This document shows, in pieces, positions 8,075 through 16,440 of a stretch of DNA of 64,000 nt. This DNA is from Winogradskyella eximia (lineage in GTDB: Bacteria; Bacteroidota; Bacteroidia; Flavobacteriales; Flavobacteriaceae): contig NZ_QRDV01000006.1 of NCBI RefSeq assembly GCF_003386165.1, forward strand, positions 186,001 to 250,000, given 5' to 3'. The number at the start of each line of letters is the position of its first letter. Positions within the stretch are counted from its first letter, which is position 1. The notes under the pieces are model-generated. The model did not search any database. It was not told the origin of the DNA and saw only the letters and a list, made by a program, of their open reading frames with translations. The position numbers and the translations under genes are program-made.

Positions 8075-8833
8075 TTATTTATAAGTCTTTAATTTCTCTT
8101 TTGTAAAATCGCTTAACACCAACTTACCACTTGTTGCAGCGCGTTCTGCTAATAAGGCATCCCAATGGTCTGTTCCTTGCCAGAATACTTTTTTCATTTC
8201 TAACATGGCTTCTATATTGTAAGTACATAAATGCTCTGCTGTTGTTTTTACAGCTCCATCTAGTTCTTCTGTGTTTTCATAAACTTGGGTAAATAAGCCT
8301 TTTTGTTTTGCCCATTCTGCAGGATAAAATGTGTTGGCGTCTATAGCAATTTGCGACATGGCGCTTAATCCCATTTTACGCTCTATTGCTGGCCCAACTA
8401 CAAAGGGTCCAATACCAATATTTAATTCGCTTAACTTAATAGCTGCGAATTTGGATGCCATACAGTAATCGGTTGCAGCAGCTAGTCCAACGCCACCACC
8501 AACGGTTTTCCCTTGAATGCGGCCGATAATAAATTTCGGACATTTACGCATTGCATTAATTACGTTTGCAAATCCTGAAAAGAATACTTTCCCTGTTGCT
8601 GCATCGTTAATGTTTATTAACTCTTCAAAGCTTGCTCCTGCGCAAAAGGTTCTGTCTCCGCCACTTTTAAGAACGACCACTTTAATGGCGTCATTAGTTC
8701 CAGCGTCTGTAATGGTTTGCGCTAGTTTTGCTAAAACATCTCCGGGTAAGGAATTGTGTGCAGGATGGAAAAACTCGATGTATCCTACTTCGTTTTGTAT
8801 ATCTATTGTTACGTATGGTTGCTTTTCTGACAT
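8075..8833 (-). CDS. paaF: Enoyl-CoA hydratase/isomerase family protein (PaaF-like)
   Basis: This 252-residue crotonase-fold protein has DRTFCAGASFEEL (first oxyanion-hole strand) and VGGGVGLAAATDYCMA. The loop after it reads LNIGIGPFVVGPAIERKMG. The pathway needs a 2,3-dehydroadipyl-CoA hydratase in addition to PaaG, and this is the only other crotonase in the cluster, so PaaF is the best functional assignment. The usual pair of catalytic glutamates is not obvious: the second-Glu region reads IGIGPFVVG rather than the typical GxIPGxGG. The gene starts 2 bases after the paaZ stop. The symbol is inferred from pathway need. Confidence 0.65.
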   Translation of the reverse strand: MSEKQPYVTIDIQNEVGYIEFFHPAHNSLPGDVLAKLAQTITDAGTNDAIKVVVLKSGGDRTFCAGASFEELININDAATGKVFFSGFANVINAMRKCPKFIIGRIQGKTVGGGVGLAAATDYCMASKFAAIKLSELNIGIGPFVVGPAIERKMGLSAMSQIAIDANTFYPAEWAKQKGLFTQVYENTEELDGAVKTTAEHLCTYNIEAMLEMKKVFWQGTDHWDALLAERAATSGKLVLSDFTKEKLKTYK

Positions 8834-8835
8834 AA

Positions 8836-11373
8836 TTATATTAATCCAAATTGTTCAAAATGATGATTCAAATGTTTTCTTTCTAGTAAATACGATTCGT
8901 ATTTATTCAATTCTCCGAAAACTAAATTCTTTAGTTTAGCTTCTGGATTTTCTTTAAAAAATTCTATATACTTTTCACGTTGCGCTTTAAACTTTTCAAT
9001 AGCTGTTGCTAAATCCGGATGCTTTAGAGGTTCTAAAGTGTCTTTTTCCAATTGAGGAAATTGTGAGTTCTTAGGGAACTTATCATAGTTCCATAAACTA
9101 TTATGCACTTTATCTAAAATGGTTGAAGGTGTTGCGATTTCAAAACCTTGAATTTCTCCGGATGCGATTTTATACGTATATTCTAAATGCTCAATCATGT
9201 GCTGTGCCGTCATAATTCCCCATTCAGGTTTCATATCTTCTTGTAATGCAGAAAGACATGCATTGATTTTATCTTCCGTCATTTCCACCAAAGTTTCTTG
9301 CTTTTTTTCCACCATTGTTAAAATGGTTGCTACAGCTACTAACGGACTATCTTTTTCGGTTTTCTTACTTTCTGGTCGGTTTTCAAAATTAGCATCAAAT
9401 ACCTCCACATGCCATTTTACAATTCCGCTAGGGTGTTCTGCGGAAGCAACATCTCTATCTACTTTTTCTTTACACGTTAAACGCACATAAATGGTATCGT
9501 TATGATATAATGGTCTTAAAAATCGAATGCTATCCAATCCATAATTTGCTGCAACTGGTCCTTTATTTGGATACACGAATAATCCTGCTGCTGCTGAAAT
9601 AATAAAATAACCATGTGCGGTTCTTTTTTCGAAAATACTTCCGTCTAAAGATGTAATATCGGTATGTGCATAGAAGTGATCCCAAGTTAAATTGGCAAAA
9701 TTCTGGATATCAGTATCTGTTAACGTACGCTTGTGTGTTTTTAAAGACATTCCTGGTTGGATGTCTTCCCAATGGTATTTAAACGGATGCTGTTCTGCTT
9801 CCTTATATTTTGCATTTTGCTGGTAAATACCAGTAATTTCTGTAATTGTTGTTGGCGAACCTTGGATTGCTGTACGTTGTAAATAATGTTTTATTCCACG
9901 CATTCCTCCCATTTCTTCTCCACCTCCTGCACGACCTGGACCTCCATGTACTAAGTATGGTAATGGCGAACCATGACCAGTACTTTGCTTGGCACTTTCT
10001 CTATTTAGAACTAATATTCTTCCGTGATGCGATGCAGCATTTATCACATAGTCTTTAGCAATTTTATCATCGTTTGTGGCAATAGATGACACTAACGACC
10101 CTTTACCCATTTGCGCTAAAGTAATCGCTTCGTCTAAGTTTTTATAAGGCATTATAGTACTTACTGGTCCGAAAGCTTCGCGTTCGTGAATCACTTTATT
10201 TTGAAACGGATGATCTGCTCGTAATAAAATCGGACTGATAAAAGCCCCTTTTTTGGCATCTGCACCAATAGTATTTATTTCATCTAAATTACCATATACA
10301 ATTTGTGCTTCTTTAGACAAATCGTTGACCGAATCACGAACCGCTTGTACTTGTTGATGACTGACTAAAGAACCCATTCTAACTTCTTTCAATCTTGGGT
10401 CTCCAATGGTCACTTTATCTAGTGCTTTTGACAATGCGGATTGTACATCTTCTACTAAATTTTCTGGAACAATAATTCTACGTATCGCAGTACATTTTTG
10501 TCCAGCTTTCACTGTCATTTCTTTTCGGACTTCTTTGATGAATAAGTCGAATTCTGGTGTTCCAGGAACTGCATCTTCTCCTAAGATAGATGCGTTTAAA
10601 GAATCGGCTTCCATAGTGAAAGGTACAGATTCTTGTATTAATTGTGGATGCGCTTTTAATAAGCGTCCTACTTTTGCTGAACCAGTAAAAGTGACTACAT
10701 CTTGAGACTCAACAGTATCTAAAATGGTTTTTACGGTTCCATTTATAATTTGTAATGCGCCTTCTGGTAAAATACCGGAAGCGATTATTTCTTTAGCAAC
10801 AGCCTCGGCTAAATACGATGACGAAGGTGCAGGTAACACCACAGCAGGAACTCCAGCCATCCAGTTTACTGCACATTTTTCTAACATTCCCCAAACTGGA
10901 AAATTAAAAGCGTTAATATGCACAGCCACTCCTTTTTTAGGAACCATAATATGATGCGCCATAAAGCGTCCGCCACGAGATAAATCGATAGCGTCACCTT
11001 CTACGTGATACGGTTGATTTGGAAACAGTTTACGCAAGGAAGCATTCGCGAATAAGTTTCCAAATCCACCTTCGATATCGATCCAACTATCTACTTTAGT
11101 AGCTCCTGTTCTATAACTTAATTCGTAAAATGCATTTTTCCTTTTAGTAAGATATAAGGCTAAACTTTTAAGCATATTTCCACGTTCTTGGAAAGTCATT
11201 TTACGAAGAACTTCTCCTCCTTTTGTTCTTCCGTAGTTTAGAATTTCTGGAATATCTAAACCTTCAATTGCAACGCTAGTGAATGCCTCACCTGTTACAG
11301 CATCTAGAATTGGTGTTCCTTCTTCTTTACCTGTTGTCCAGTTTCCTTGAACGTAATGCTCTATTTTATTCAT
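8836..11373 (-). CDS. paaZ: PaaZ-like bifunctional ring-opening enzyme with extra C-terminal DUF1569/DinB-like domain
   Basis: PaaZ hydrolyses oxepin-CoA (hydratase domain) and oxidises the semialdehyde formed (aldehyde dehydrogenase domain). Residues 1 to about 520 are the aldehyde dehydrogenase, with Glu255 in FTMEADSLN and nucleophile Cys294 in KAGQKCTAIRR. Residues about 530-685 are the MaoC-like hydratase, with Asp565 and His570 in WDHFYAHTD. E. coli PaaZ ends there (about 681 residues). This protein runs to 845. Residues about 695-845 look like a DUF1569/DinB-superfamily helical bundle (WGIMTAQHMIEHL at 718, LERKHLNHHFEQFGL near the end) with possible metal-binding His725, His729, His834, His837 and His838. 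Confidence 0.9.
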   Translation of the reverse strand: MNKIEHYVQGNWTTGKEEGTPILDAVTGEAFTSVAIEGLDIPEILNYGRTKGGEVLRKMTFQERGNMLKSLALYLTKRKNAFYELSYRTGATKVDSWIDIEGGFGNLFANASLRKLFPNQPYHVEGDAIDLSRGGRFMAHHIMVPKKGVAVHINAFNFPVWGMLEKCAVNWMAGVPAVVLPAPSSSYLAEAVAKEIIASGILPEGALQIINGTVKTILDTVESQDVVTFTGSAKVGRLLKAHPQLIQESVPFTMEADSLNASILGEDAVPGTPEFDLFIKEVRKEMTVKAGQKCTAIRRIIVPENLVEDVQSALSKALDKVTIGDPRLKEVRMGSLVSHQQVQAVRDSVNDLSKEAQIVYGNLDEINTIGADAKKGAFISPILLRADHPFQNKVIHEREAFGPVSTIMPYKNLDEAITLAQMGKGSLVSSIATNDDKIAKDYVINAASHHGRILVLNRESAKQSTGHGSPLPYLVHGGPGRAGGGEEMGGMRGIKHYLQRTAIQGSPTTITEITGIYQQNAKYKEAEQHPFKYHWEDIQPGMSLKTHKRTLTDTDIQNFANLTWDHFYAHTDITSLDGSIFEKRTAHGYFIISAAAGLFVYPNKGPVAANYGLDSIRFLRPLYHNDTIYVRLTCKEKVDRDVASAEHPSGIVKWHVEVFDANFENRPESKKTEKDSPLVAVATILTMVEKKQETLVEMTEDKINACLSALQEDMKPEWGIMTAQHMIEHLEYTYKIASGEIQGFEIATPSTILDKVHNSLWNYDKFPKNSQFPQLEKDTLEPLKHPDLATAIEKFKAQREKYIEFFKENPEAKLKNLVFGELNKYESYLLERKHLNHHFEQFGLI

Positions 11374-11390
11374 TATTTTTACTTTATAGT

Positions 11391-11421
11391 GGATTCCTGC
11401 CTGCGCAGGAATGACAAAACT
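11391..11421. repeat. Palindromic intergenic repeat, family R3
   Basis: GGATTCCTGCCTGCGCAGGA followed by ATGACAAAACT. The hairpin pairs TTCCTGC with GCAGGAA. It lies between paaJ and paaZ; a near-identical copy is at 17241. Confidence 0.75.
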
Positions 11422-11480
11422 TTAATTAATCACTAACCTTAGTTAATAAGCGCGACCCTTGTGGTAACTCCCAAACTATA

Positions 11481-12692
11481 TTATAAATTCACATTTTCAA
11501 TAATTGCTGTATAACCTTGACCAACACCAATACACATAGTAATTAACGCGTATTTTTTATTCTGTTCCTTCAACTCTAACGCAGCAGAATAAGCAACTCT
11601 TGCTCCAGTAACACCAAGCGGATGACCAATAGCAATTGCGCCTCCATTTGGGTTTATTCTTGGATCGTTATCAGCTAATCCCCAAGCACGAATACAAGCC
11701 AAAGCTTGCGCTGCAAAGGCTTCGTTAAGTTCTATAATGTCCATATCATCCATGGTTAAACCTGCTTTTGCCAATGCTTTATTTGAAGCTTGCACAGGAC
11801 CAATTCCCATGATTCTTGGCTCTACACCAACGACTGCCGAACTTACAATTCGTGCTAATGGTTTTAGATTGTATTGTTGCACAGCCTCTGCTGACGCGAT
11901 AATAGTTGCTGCTGCACCATCGTTTAATCCTGATGAATTTCCTGCAGTTACACTTCCACCTTCTTTTTTAAAGGCTGGTCTTAGTTTTCCTAAGATTTCT
12001 AAAGAAGTTGTTGGTTTTACAAATTCGTCTTTAGAAAAAAGGATTGGGTCTTTTTTACGTTGTGGAATTTCAACAGTTACAATTTCTTTTGCAAGTCGAC
12101 CGTTTTCTTGTGCTTTGGCTGCTTTCTGCTGGCTCCAAAGTGCAAACTTATCTTGGTCTTCTCTTGAAATATTATATTTCTCTACTAGGTTTTCTGCAGT
12201 CATTCCCATGCCATCAGTTCCGTATAATTTCTGCATTTTAGGATTGATAAAACGCCATCCAAAAGTAGAATCGTATAGTTTTGAATCGCCTCCAAATGCC
12301 GATGATGGTTTTGCCATTACGTATGGTCCGCGTGTCATGTTCTCAACGCCTCCAGAAATGAATACATCACCATCTCCTGCTTTTATAGCACGATTTGCGT
12401 GAATGATTGCCGATAATCCCGAACTACATAAACGGTTTACTGTTTCTCCCGGAACTGTGAATGGCAAGCCTGCTAATAGTGATGACATCCTCGCAACGTT
12501 ACGGTTGTCTTCTCCTGCTTGGTTGGCGCAACCCATAATAACATCGTCGTAAGCTTCTTTTGGGATGCTTGGGTTTCTTTTTACAACTTCTGAAATTACT
12601 AATGCTCCTAAATCGTCTGTACGAACAGCAGATAATGTGCCTTTGTAATTTCCTATTGGTGTTCTTATTCCGTCTATTATGTATGCTTCCAT
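11481..12692 (-). CDS. paaJ: Acetyl-CoA acyltransferase (beta-ketoadipyl-CoA/3-oxo-5,6-dehydrosuberyl-CoA thiolase)
   Basis: This 403-residue thiolase has all three catalytic elements: nucleophile Cys89 in VNRLCSSGLSAI, His in NPNGGAIAIGHPLGVTGAR, and the second Cys in ITMCIGVGQG. In the phenylacetate pathway PaaJ acts twice, releasing acetyl-CoA from 3-oxo-5,6-dehydrosuberyl-CoA and then succinyl-CoA plus acetyl-CoA from 3-oxoadipyl-CoA. It lies between the zinc peptidase gene and paaZ on the same strand. A housekeeping fatty-acid thiolase (FadA) is the alternative; the cluster position supports PaaJ. Confidence 0.85.
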   Translation of the reverse strand: MEAYIIDGIRTPIGNYKGTLSAVRTDDLGALVISEVVKRNPSIPKEAYDDVIMGCANQAGEDNRNVARMSSLLAGLPFTVPGETVNRLCSSGLSAIIHANRAIKAGDGDVFISGGVENMTRGPYVMAKPSSAFGGDSKLYDSTFGWRFINPKMQKLYGTDGMGMTAENLVEKYNISREDQDKFALWSQQKAAKAQENGRLAKEIVTVEIPQRKKDPILFSKDEFVKPTTSLEILGKLRPAFKKEGGSVTAGNSSGLNDGAAATIIASAEAVQQYNLKPLARIVSSAVVGVEPRIMGIGPVQASNKALAKAGLTMDDMDIIELNEAFAAQALACIRAWGLADNDPRINPNGGAIAIGHPLGVTGARVAYSAALELKEQNKKYALITMCIGVGQGYTAIIENVNL

Positions 12693-12693
12693 G

Positions 12694-12760
12694 TTTGAAA
12701 TTGAAATTGAAATTGAAGTCGAAAATTGAAACTTCTTATTTCAAATTATTATTATTATTT
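12694..12760. repeat. Short tandem repeats in front of paaJ
   Basis: Directly upstream of the paaJ ATG there is a hexamer array of TGAAAT units (about four copies, the last diverged), then a GAAATTGAAAC...TTTC palindromic stretch, and then an (ATT)n triplet run near 12741-12757. This low-complexity leader could vary in length by slippage and alter spacing before the start codon. Confidence 0.6.
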
Positions 12761-12779
12761 GGCGTTACTTTTTGCTCAT

Positions 12780-12808
12780 ACCTACAATGTTTTTAAAACC
12801 TCGCAGGA
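12780..12808. repeat. Palindromic intergenic repeat, family R2
   Basis: CCTACAATGTTTTTAAAACC followed by TCGCAGGA, a copy of the R2 palindrome with two changes in the arms. It sits just after the zinc-peptidase stop codon in the direction of transcription. Confidence 0.65.
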
Positions 12809-12813
12809 ATAGA

Positions 12814-13674
12814 TTAATTTATAAGTGCAGTGAATGTATCTCCGTTTCTAATATCTCCTGTATTGTAGCCTTTCATAAACCACTCTATTCGTTGTTGCGA
12901 TGTACCATGGGTAAAACTATCTGAATTTACACTTCCTCTAGTTCTTTTCTGAATCGCATCATCACCAACCGCATTGGCAGCGCTCATGGCTTCTTCGATA
13001 TCTCCTGCTTGTAAATATTTTTTATTGTGATGTGCCCAAACTCCTGCATAAAAATCGGCTTGTAATTCTTGTGCTACCGATAATTTATTGGCTTGAACTT
13101 GACCACCTTGTTGTTGTAATTGTCTTACTTTATTAGAGGTTCCAAGAATGGTTTGAATATGATGACCAACTTCGTGCGCTGTGACATAAGCTATTGCAAA
13201 ATCACCACCTTTAGCTCCGAAACGTGTTTGTAATTCATCAAAAAAGGCCAAATCCATATACAATTTTTGATCTCCTGGACAGTAAAAAGGTCCAGAAGCT
13301 GAGGTTGCACTTCCGCAAGCTGTAGAAACCGCATCTGTGAATAATACCATTTTTGGTTCTTTATAATCCCCTAAATTGTAGTCTCTAAATATTTGGTTCC
13401 ATACATCTTCGGTATCGGCCAAAACAGTTGCCATAAAATCTCCCATTTCTTGTTCTTGGCTGGTTAATTCACGTTGCTCAACTTGTTGAGTCGTTTGACT
13501 ATTGGCTACTTGCTCTATAATTGGTGCTATTTGTTGTCCGGTTTCACCTCCAAATAATTGTAAAAGAATTACAACTACGGCAATAACACCACCACCTGCA
13601 ACCACTTTTCCTTTGCTGCTCATACCACGTTGGTCTTCTAGATTACCACTTTGACGTCTACCTTTCCATTTCAT
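12814..13674 (-). CDS. Membrane-anchored neutral zinc metallopeptidase, YpfJ family
   Basis: This 286-residue protein starts MKWKGRRQSGNLEDQRG, has a membrane anchor at about 27-43 (VVAGGGVIAVVVILLQL), a Gln-rich spacer, and a peptidase domain with YVTAHEVGHHIQ (HExxH) and a downstream ELQADFYAGVWAHH that supplies the third metal ligand. The CPGD/Cys pair (ACGSATSASGPFYC) is typical of the family. Substrates of YpfJ proteins are not well known. It has no evident role in phenylacetate breakdown, yet it stands between paaI and paaJ on the same strand, so it is probably a passenger in the operon. Confidence 0.85.
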   Translation of the reverse strand: MKWKGRRQSGNLEDQRGMSSKGKVVAGGGVIAVVVILLQLFGGETGQQIAPIIEQVANSQTTQQVEQRELTSQEQEMGDFMATVLADTEDVWNQIFRDYNLGDYKEPKMVLFTDAVSTACGSATSASGPFYCPGDQKLYMDLAFFDELQTRFGAKGGDFAIAYVTAHEVGHHIQTILGTSNKVRQLQQQGGQVQANKLSVAQELQADFYAGVWAHHNKKYLQAGDIEEAMSAANAVGDDAIQKRTRGSVNSDSFTHGTSQQRIEWFMKGYNTGDIRNGDTFTALIN

Positions 13675-13694
13675 AATTTAATGTATTTACTGTT

Positions 13695-14099
13695 TTATTG
13701 CCAATCTTTTTGCGTTCTGTAAACCACACCTTTAAAAAGCGCGACTAATTCTTCTCCTCGTTTGACTTCAATAATATTAAAACCTAATCTATTTTTTACA
13801 GATTCTATTACCGATTCAGCCGTAATATAATCACCTTCATTTAATGCTTCAATATGGTTAATACTAGTTTCAATAGACACGGCATATTTACCATGGGTAT
13901 TTGCTGCAAATCCGAAAGCAGTATCTGCCAAGGAATAACTAATTCCGCCATGTGCTTTGTTCATGCTGTTTAGCATTTCCTTTCTAATGGTCATTCCGAC
14001 TTTACAGCGTCCGATTTCGCATTCTAGAATTTCTATTCCTAGCCAAGTGCTGTAGGCGTCTTGGGATAGCATTTTATGTGGAATTTTTTCTCCTTTCAT
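13695..14099 (-). CDS. paaI: Hotdog-fold acyl-CoA thioesterase PaaI
   Basis: PaaI removes CoA from hydroxylated or stalled phenylacetyl-CoA intermediates. The hotdog signature is clear: MNKAHGGISYSLADTAFGFA followed by SIETSINHIEALNEGD and a C-terminal strand with RLGFNIIEVKRG. I place the start at the ATG at 14099 (134 residues, MKGEKIPHKML). An ATG at 14114 would add MTKQN but lies in the border of palindromic repeat R6 and probably arose from it. The gene lies between paaH and the YpfJ-like peptidase. Confidence 0.85.
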   Translation of the reverse strand: MKGEKIPHKMLSQDAYSTWLGIEILECEIGRCKVGMTIRKEMLNSMNKAHGGISYSLADTAFGFAANTHGKYAVSIETSINHIEALNEGDYITAESVIESVKNRLGFNIIEVKRGEELVALFKGVVYRTQKDWQ

Positions 14100-14109
14100 A
14101 TTCTGTTTT

Positions 14110-14176
14110 GTCATTGCGAGGACGAAGGACGTGGCAATCTCACTATGAGACTCTTCGCTTCGCTCTGAATGACACT
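14110..14176. repeat. Long palindromic intergenic repeat, family R6
   Basis: It begins GTCATTGCGAGGACGAAGGA and ends with CTTCGCTTCGCTCTGAATGAC. It contains GTGGCAATCTC, which pairs with part of the first arm (ATTGC/GCAAT). It fills the whole gap between paaI and paaH, and its edges supply a possible upstream paaI start codon and lie next to the TAG stop of paaH. Confidence 0.7.
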
Positions 14177-15367
14177 CTAATTAAAAAACGTTTTGTCTTC
14201 TCTATTCATTTTACGTAACAACGGACTACAACGGTATCTGTCTTCATGATACTCATTATATAAATCATCTAATTTTGAAACGCACCAATCAATTCCTTTT
14301 TCATCTGCCCAAGCCAATAATCCATTTGGATAATTGACACCTTTAGTCATGGCGTTGTCTATATCCTCAGCTGATGCAATGTTTAAAAATAAGGCATCTG
14401 CTGCTTCGTTGATGAGCATTACTAATACACGATCGAAAATTTGATTTTTAAGCTCCATTTCCTCCTCGTAAGTTTCAAAAGTTCTTGAATTAGTGTGGTT
14501 AGTGCTAATTATTTTCCCGTTCTCATCGTAATTATAATAACCTTTTCCTGATTTTCGTCCTAAATAACCTGCTTCTGAAAATCGTTTTTGGGTTAATGAT
14601 GGCTTATATCTTGGATCGAAATAGAATGCTGTAAAAACAGTTTCGGTTACTGTGTAATTGACATCGTTTCCTATGAAATCCATCAATTCAAATGGTCCCA
14701 TTCTGAAATCACCTAAAGACTTTAAGCTATGATCTATGGTTGCAAAATCTGCTAATCCTTCTTCATAAATTCTTAGTGCTTCACCGTAAAATGGTCTTGC
14801 CACTCTGTTTACTATAAATCCTGGTGTGTCTTTAGCGACTGCTACAATTTTCTTCCAATCTTTAATGGTTTGTATCGCTTTTTCAAGAACCTCATTTGAT
14901 GTTTGAATGGCTGGAATAACCTCAACCAATTTCATTAAAGGTGCCGGATTAAAAAAGTGAATTCCTACACAACGTTCTGGTTTATTAAGTGATGCAGCGA
15001 TTGATGCTATTGATAAACTTGATGTGTTTGATGCAATAATACAATCATCAGCGACATAGCTTTCTAATTCTGAAAACACTTTTTTCTTGATGTCAAGGTT
15101 TTCAATAATAGCTTCAATAGTAAGATTTGAATCTGCTAAATCTTTTAGGTTGTTTACGTAAGAGATGTTTGCTTGAATTCTATCTTTTTCAGATGTATCA
15201 ATTCTTCCTTTTTCAATTAAACGTAATAATATTTTTTCAAGACTTGCTTTAGCTTTATCTAATGCAGCTTGATTAGTATCGTATAACTTTACTTTACAAC
15301 CAGAAGTTGCAGCAACTTGTGCGATGCCACTTCCCATGGTTCCTCCTCCTATGATTCCTATGTTCAT
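14177..15367 (-). CDS. paaH: 3-hydroxyacyl-CoA dehydrogenase PaaH
   Basis: This enzyme oxidises 3-hydroxyadipyl-CoA with NAD+. The Rossmann motif GIIGGGTMGSGIAQVAA is at the N-terminus, followed by VGIHFFNPAPLMKLVEVIPA (catalytic His and Asn region) and DTPGFIVNRVARPF, then a second C-terminal helical domain. I choose the ATG at 15367 (396 residues). The GTG at 15379 that would add MGTR lies in palindromic repeat R5. It follows the PLP-dependent dehydratase gene on the same strand. Confidence 0.9.
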   Translation of the reverse strand: MNIGIIGGGTMGSGIAQVAATSGCKVKLYDTNQAALDKAKASLEKILLRLIEKGRIDTSEKDRIQANISYVNNLKDLADSNLTIEAIIENLDIKKKVFSELESYVADDCIIASNTSSLSIASIAASLNKPERCVGIHFFNPAPLMKLVEVIPAIQTSNEVLEKAIQTIKDWKKIVAVAKDTPGFIVNRVARPFYGEALRIYEEGLADFATIDHSLKSLGDFRMGPFELMDFIGNDVNYTVTETVFTAFYFDPRYKPSLTQKRFSEAGYLGRKSGKGYYNYDENGKIISTNHTNSRTFETYEEEMELKNQIFDRVLVMLINEAADALFLNIASAEDIDNAMTKGVNYPNGLLAWADEKGIDWCVSKLDDLYNEYHEDRYRCSPLLRKMNREDKTFFN

Positions 15368-15371
15368 CCTT

Positions 15372-15391
15372 GTTCCCACGAAAGTGGGTGA
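15372..15391. repeat. Palindromic intergenic repeat, family R5
   Basis: GTTCCCACGAAAGTGGGTGA: arms CCCAC and GTGGG around GAAA. It overlaps the upstream in-frame GTG of paaH and explains the spurious N-terminal extension. Other copies are at 18745 and 18787, with a diverged one at 17841. Confidence 0.75.
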
Positions 15392-15416
15392 CTTTTAATT
15401 AAACTTTATTTTTTAT

Positions 15417-15445
15417 ACCTACAAGGTTTTTAAAACCTTGCAGGA
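15417..15445. repeat. Palindromic intergenic repeat, family R2
   Basis: ACCTACAAGGTTTTTAAAAC followed by CTTGCAGGA is the best-preserved R2 copy: CAAGGTTTT pairs with AAAACCTTG. It lies just downstream of the dehydratase gene. Confidence 0.8.
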
Positions 15446-15450
15446 TAATT

Positions 15451-16386
15451 CTAAAAAGGTAGATTTTTCACATCTACATTACCGCCAGATAAAATGATGC
15501 CGACGTTCTTATTTTTAAATTCTTCTTTATTATTTAACACCGCTGCAAAAGGAACGGCACATGACGGCTCAATAACAATCTTCATGCGTTCCCAAATTAA
15601 TTGCATTGCATTTATAATTTCATCTTCTTCAACACGAATAATCTTATCCACATATTTTTGGATAATCGGAAAATTACGATCACCTAAATGCGTTCTTAAT
15701 CCATCAGCAACGGTATGAAAACTCTCGTTAGTTTCTATTTTACCTGAAATTAATGAGCGATAGGCATCATCTGCTTCCATAGGTTCTCCTCCAATAACTT
15801 TACAGTTGTTTGAAAAGTAGTGTGCTGCCAGCGCTGTGCCTGCAATTAATCCTCCTCCTCCAACTGGTGTTAAAATTACATCCAAATTTGGTTGTTCTTC
15901 TAACAGCTCAATTGCTGCTGTACTGTTTCCATAAATTACCTCATCTTGATTTGATGGATGTAAAAATGTTGCTCCTTTTTCTTCTTTTATGCTATTGGCA
16001 GTTGCTTCTCTTGCTTGGGGTGTCGATTCACATTCTATGATTTCTCCTTCATAAGTCCTAACACCATCTTTTTTAACTTGAGGTGCATTCTCTGGCATTA
16101 CAATATAAGCTTTAACTCCTAATTTCTGAGCTGCTAATGAAACGGCTTGCGCAAAATTACCTGACGAATGTGTCACCACACCTCGTTGTCTTTCTTCTTC
16201 TGAAAGTGATAAAATGGCATTTGCAGCTCCTCGCATTTTAAATGCTCCCATTTTTTGAAAGTTCTCACATTTAAAAAACAAGTTACAACCTGCTTTTTCA
16301 TTTAACAACTGAGATGTTAGTACAGGTGTATTGTGAATAAAAGGTTTTATTCGGTTGTGAACTTCTATGAGAGTTTGTTTATTCAT
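15451..16386 (-). CDS. PLP-dependent threonine/serine dehydratase (serine racemase-like)
   Basis: This 311-residue fold-type II PLP enzyme has the Schiff-base Lys in KMGAFKMRGAANA, the phosphate/substrate loop SSGNFAQA, the PLP-phosphate loop PVGGGGLIAG, and a C-terminal ILSGGNVD. The short single-domain form without a regulatory ACT domain resembles serine racemases and catabolic threonine dehydratases. It lies between paaG and paaH. It has no known role in phenylacetate breakdown, so it is either a passenger or links amino-acid catabolism to the operon. Substrate cannot be read from the sequence. Confidence 0.85.
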   Translation of the reverse strand: MNKQTLIEVHNRIKPFIHNTPVLTSQLLNEKAGCNLFFKCENFQKMGAFKMRGAANAILSLSEEERQRGVVTHSSGNFAQAVSLAAQKLGVKAYIVMPENAPQVKKDGVRTYEGEIIECESTPQAREATANSIKEEKGATFLHPSNQDEVIYGNSTAAIELLEEQPNLDVILTPVGGGGLIAGTALAAHYFSNNCKVIGGEPMEADDAYRSLISGKIETNESFHTVADGLRTHLGDRNFPIIQKYVDKIIRVEEDEIINAMQLIWERMKIVIEPSCAVPFAAVLNNKEEFKNKNVGIILSGGNVDVKNLPF

Positions 16387-16391
16387 ATTTG

Positions 16392-16435
16392 TTCTCGATA
16401 CAAAATTGCAAAAAGCAATTTCACTCGAACTGACG
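16392..16435. repeat. Palindromic intergenic repeat, family R4
   Basis: TTCTCGATAC and TCACTCGAACTGAC ends with the central hairpin AAATTGC...GCAATTT. It fills the gap between paaG and the dehydratase gene. The central stem sequence differs from the copies at 7370 and 17873, but the pairing is kept. Confidence 0.75.
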
Positions 16436-16440
16436 TTAAT

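Noticed and set aside
11737..12402. Long open frame (221 codons) antisense to paaJ
   Set aside because: It is a shadow of the thiolase gene; the translation has no domain logic and paaJ has all catalytic motifs on the other strand.
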